17,248 bases of DNA from S010-25 sp964466455 (GTDB lineage Bacteria > Pseudomonadota > Gammaproteobacteria > SZUA-229): contig CAYXNL010000046.1 of NCBI GenBank assembly GCA_964466455.1, positions 1-17,248 on the forward strand. The letters are read 5' to 3'. Below, piece by piece: positions 15,216 through 17,248 of the stretch. The notes beneath the pieces were generated by a model that saw nothing but the letters and a program-made list of their open reading frames with translations, did no database searches and was not told where the DNA came from. Within the stretch, counting starts at the first letter, position 1. Every line of letters starts with the position of its first letter. The translations under genes were made by a program, and so were the position numbers.

Positions 15216-15860
15216 CTGCAGCACCTCGTCAATCATACCATATTCTACCGCCTCATCCGCACCCATGAAATTATCACGTTCTGTATCATCGGCAATCTTT
15301 TCGATGGTCTGTCCGGTATGATGGGCAAGCATCTGATTTAACTGCTCGCGGATTTTCAGTATTTCACGTGCATGAATGTCAATATCAGATGCCTGTCCCT
15401 GGAAGCCACCAGCGGGCTGATGGATCATAATACGTGAGTGTGGCAGGGAATAACGCTTACCTTTCTCGCCAGCAGACAGTAAAAAAGCGCCCATGCTGGC
15501 CGCCTGACCAATACACAGGGTACTGATATGTGATTTTATAAACTGCATGGTATCGTAAATAGCCAGACCAGCGGTTACCGAACCACCCGGTGAATTAATA
15601 TAAATAGAAATGTCCTTATCGGGATTTTCAGACTCTAGAAATAATAACTGCGCAACAACCAGATTGGCCATATGATCTTCAATCTGACCGACAATAAAGA
15701 TTACACGCTCCTTTAACAACCGTGAATAAATATCGTATGAACGTTCACCACGAGAGGTCTGCTCGACAACCATAGGAACCAGATTCAATGCTTCTATTGA
15801 CGAGGAATCGCCTTGTACGCCCGGCGCACAGAGTGTGGAGGGATGAATAAATTTACTCAT
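15207..15860 (-). CDS. clpP: ATP-dependent Clp protease proteolytic subunit ClpP
   Basis: ClpP forms the double-ring tetradecameric peptidase chamber that works with ClpX. The 217 residues contain the serine-protease triad Ser122 (in QAASMGAF), His147 (in MIHQP) and Asp196 (in DTERD). Each is offset by exactly 11 from E. coli numbering (111/136/185). The chain is about ten residues longer than E. coli ClpP, all of it in the N-terminal propeptide before the conserved LVPMVVEQTSRGERS segment (27-41). The propeptide is probably removed by self-cleavage, giving a mature start near residue 26. The ATG at 15860 has an AGG about ten bases upstream; the next in-frame Met (30) would cut into the mature protein. 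It follows tig after 64 bp on the same strand, the conserved order, and its stop codon lies in a triplicated 15-bp repeat. Confidence 0.96.
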   Translation of the reverse strand: MSKFIHPSTLCAPGVQGDSSSIEALNLVPMVVEQTSRGERSYDIYSRLLKERVIFIVGQIEDHMANLVVAQLLFLESENPDKDISIYINSPGGSVTAGLAIYDTMQFIKSHISTLCIGQAASMGAFLLSAGEKGKRYSLPHSRIMIHQPAGGFQGQASDIDIHAREILKIREQLNQMLAHHTGQTIEKIADDTERDNFMGADEAVEYGMIDEVLQQR

Positions 15861-15924
15861 AAATTCTGTACCTGACTATTCTATATGATATTTGCACAGT
15901 AAAAACCACTAAAAAATAATGTAA

Positions 15925-17211
15925 TCAAGAAGATACCGGATTCATTAGTGTATCAAAGGAAGTTGCCTTTTCATTCACCTGCACCTGTTCAACAATCCAG
16001 TCTACAACCATATCTTCCATAACCAACGTCTCCACACCGCGTAATAATTGTGGATTACTGGCATAGTAACGGGTAAATTCATCGGGGTCTTCATAATCTC
16101 TTGCCATTTCTGCAACACGTTCCTGTACTTTGGACGGATCAATCTGCAGGGCAGCTATTTTTGCCACCTCGGCCAGTAGAATACCCAGTCGAACACGACG
16201 CTTTGCGTCACCCATGTAGTTGTCAACCGACTGACCGGCACCGGGTTGATCCGCTTCCGACTGCTGCTTTAACGTTTCAGCCTCTTTTTGTACGATAGCT
16301 AACGGCACATCAACGGGGTTTGATATCAGCAGTGCATCCATTACTCTATTTTTTGTATCAGCACGTAACGTTTTGTCAAGTTCACGTTCCATATTGCCAC
16401 GAATTTCCTTACGTAAGGCCTCGACACTACCATCTTCGACACCAAAAGTCTTTGCAAAATCCTCATTTACCTCAGGCAATTCGGGAGCTTCAACTTTTTT
16501 TACCGTTATATTAAATTCCGCATTTTTTCCAGCCAGATCTTTTGCTGCATAATCATCCGGAAAAGGCACAGTAAATGTGGTTTTATCCGCAACAGACAGA
16601 CCTTTAAGATTACCCTCAAAACCAGGAATCATATTATTGGAACCAAGCACAACAGGCATATCGTTACCATTTCCACCCTCAAAAACCTGTCCGTCAACCG
16701 TGCCATTAAAATCGACAGTTACCCGGTCTCCATCTTCAGAAACACGATCAACAATATCCCAGTTCATCCGTTGTTTACGTAACGTTTCTATCATTGTATC
16801 GATGTCACTTTCTTCAACAACGGCGGTTTGTTTTTCAATACTGATGTCAGCTACTGGCGCCAGCTCAACCACAGGGTATATTTCGAATGTTGCAGTATAT
16901 TCCATTTCCTGGCCAAGATTTATCTCTTTGGCAGAGATAACCGGTTCTCCGGCTGGCTGTAAGTTTTCCTGCGTCATTGCCTGCTGAAAAGTACTTTGCA
17001 TTAATTCACCGGCCACATCATGCAACACCCTGCTGGAGTATTGTTGCCTGATCACCCTCATTGGTACCTTGCCCGGGCGAAAACCATCTATACGAACGGT
17101 ATTTTTTAATGAATTCAGACGGTTACTAACTTCCATCTCAACGGTTTCTGCAGGAATCTGAACGGTTAGTTTACGTTCAAGACCTTCACCCGCTTCAACT
17201 GAAACTTGCAT
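15925..17211 (-). CDS. tig: Trigger factor, ribosome-associated chaperone and prolyl isomerase
   Basis: Trigger factor binds the ribosome exit tunnel and shields nascent chains. The 428 residues (E. coli 432) show the three-domain order. The N-terminal ribosome-binding domain (about 1-115) has the signature GFRPGKVP at 43-50, contacting ribosomal protein L23. The FKBP-type prolyl isomerase domain spans about 150-245 (start VEESDIDT..., with DRVTVDFNGTVDG and the MIPGFE motif). The C-terminal, mostly helical SurA-like chaperone domain spans about 246-428. The start at 17211 has a GAGG ribosome-binding site five bases upstream and matches the MQVSVE start of the family. It is the first gene of the tig-clpP-clpX-lon block. 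Only 37 bp upstream are in the window; these contain a perfect TATAAT (17225-17230, minus), whose -35 box would lie at or beyond the window edge. Confidence 0.96.
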   Translation of the reverse strand: MQVSVEAGEGLERKLTVQIPAETVEMEVSNRLNSLKNTVRIDGFRPGKVPMRVIRQQYSSRVLHDVAGELMQSTFQQAMTQENLQPAGEPVISAKEINLGQEMEYTATFEIYPVVELAPVADISIEKQTAVVEESDIDTMIETLRKQRMNWDIVDRVSEDGDRVTVDFNGTVDGQVFEGGNGNDMPVVLGSNNMIPGFEGNLKGLSVADKTTFTVPFPDDYAAKDLAGKNAEFNITVKKVEAPELPEVNEDFAKTFGVEDGSVEALRKEIRGNMERELDKTLRADTKNRVMDALLISNPVDVPLAIVQKEAETLKQQSEADQPGAGQSVDNYMGDAKRRVRLGILLAEVAKIAALQIDPSKVQERVAEMARDYEDPDEFTRYYASNPQLLRGVETLVMEDMVVDWIVEQVQVNEKATSFDTLMNPVSS

Positions 17212-17224
17212 ATTGACCTCGGTA

Positions 17225-17230
17225 ATTATA
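17225..17230 (-). promoter_or_regulatory. Possible -10 box upstream of tig
   Basis: TATAAT on the minus strand lies 13 bp before the tig ATG. The -35 region is at or beyond the window edge and cannot be judged. If used, the leader would be very short and would begin almost at the Shine-Dalgarno sequence, which lowers my confidence. Confidence 0.3.
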
Positions 17231-17248
17231 GTAAATCAGTACAGTAAA

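Noticed and set aside
1..17248. Search for mobile elements, CRISPR arrays, toxin-antitoxin pairs, phage genes or defence systems
   Set aside because: All long frames are accounted for by conserved housekeeping or transport genes, and the spacers hold only short repeats and hairpins.

Overview
This window is a chromosomal housekeeping segment of a gammaproteobacterium, moderately AT-rich by eye. The evidence is the gene order tig-clpP-clpX-lon-hupB-ppiD, protein sequences close to the Escherichia/Pseudomonas families throughout, and the continuation into fabI and a YejABEF-type oligopeptide ABC transporter. From memory, Pseudomonas aeruginosa has the same overall order (tig, clpP, clpX, lon, hupB, ppiD, fabI, then the Npp/Yej peptide transporter). 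I cannot name the genus from the sequence alone.

Layout, reading the minus strand from the right end: trigger factor (17211-15925), ClpP (15860-15207), ClpX (14901-13621), Lon (13478-11028), the histone-like protein HU (10717-10445), tRNA-Val(UAC) and tRNA-Asp(GUC) (10429-10273), the periplasmic folding factor PpiD (10081-8189), and a DAACS-family dicarboxylate/acidic amino acid symporter (8109-6817). fabI (5925-6716) is the only confident plus-strand gene. It is convergent with the symporter and divergent from the yejABEF operon, which runs on the minus strand from 5677 to 92.

Functionally the right two thirds is a protein-quality-control block. Trigger factor folds nascent chains, ClpXP and Lon degrade cytoplasmic proteins, and PpiD assists folding of exported proteins at the inner membrane. 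HU and two tRNAs sit inside the block. The tRNAs begin only 15 bp after the hupB stop codon, so they are probably cut out of the hupB transcript. lon has a good heat-shock (sigma-32) promoter match and a textbook intrinsic terminator. The left third combines the essential enoyl-ACP reductase FabI with a four-gene peptide importer; the symporter looks like an addition to the ancestral order.

I found no mobile element, CRISPR array, phage gene, toxin-antitoxin pair or obvious new system. The points worth a second look are small-scale: tandem duplications starting at the stop codons of clpP (three in-frame TAG codons) and ppiD, the hupB-tRNA fusion-transcript arrangement, several hairpins in intergenic regions, a possible 40-codon ORF upstream of fabI, and the symporter insertion.
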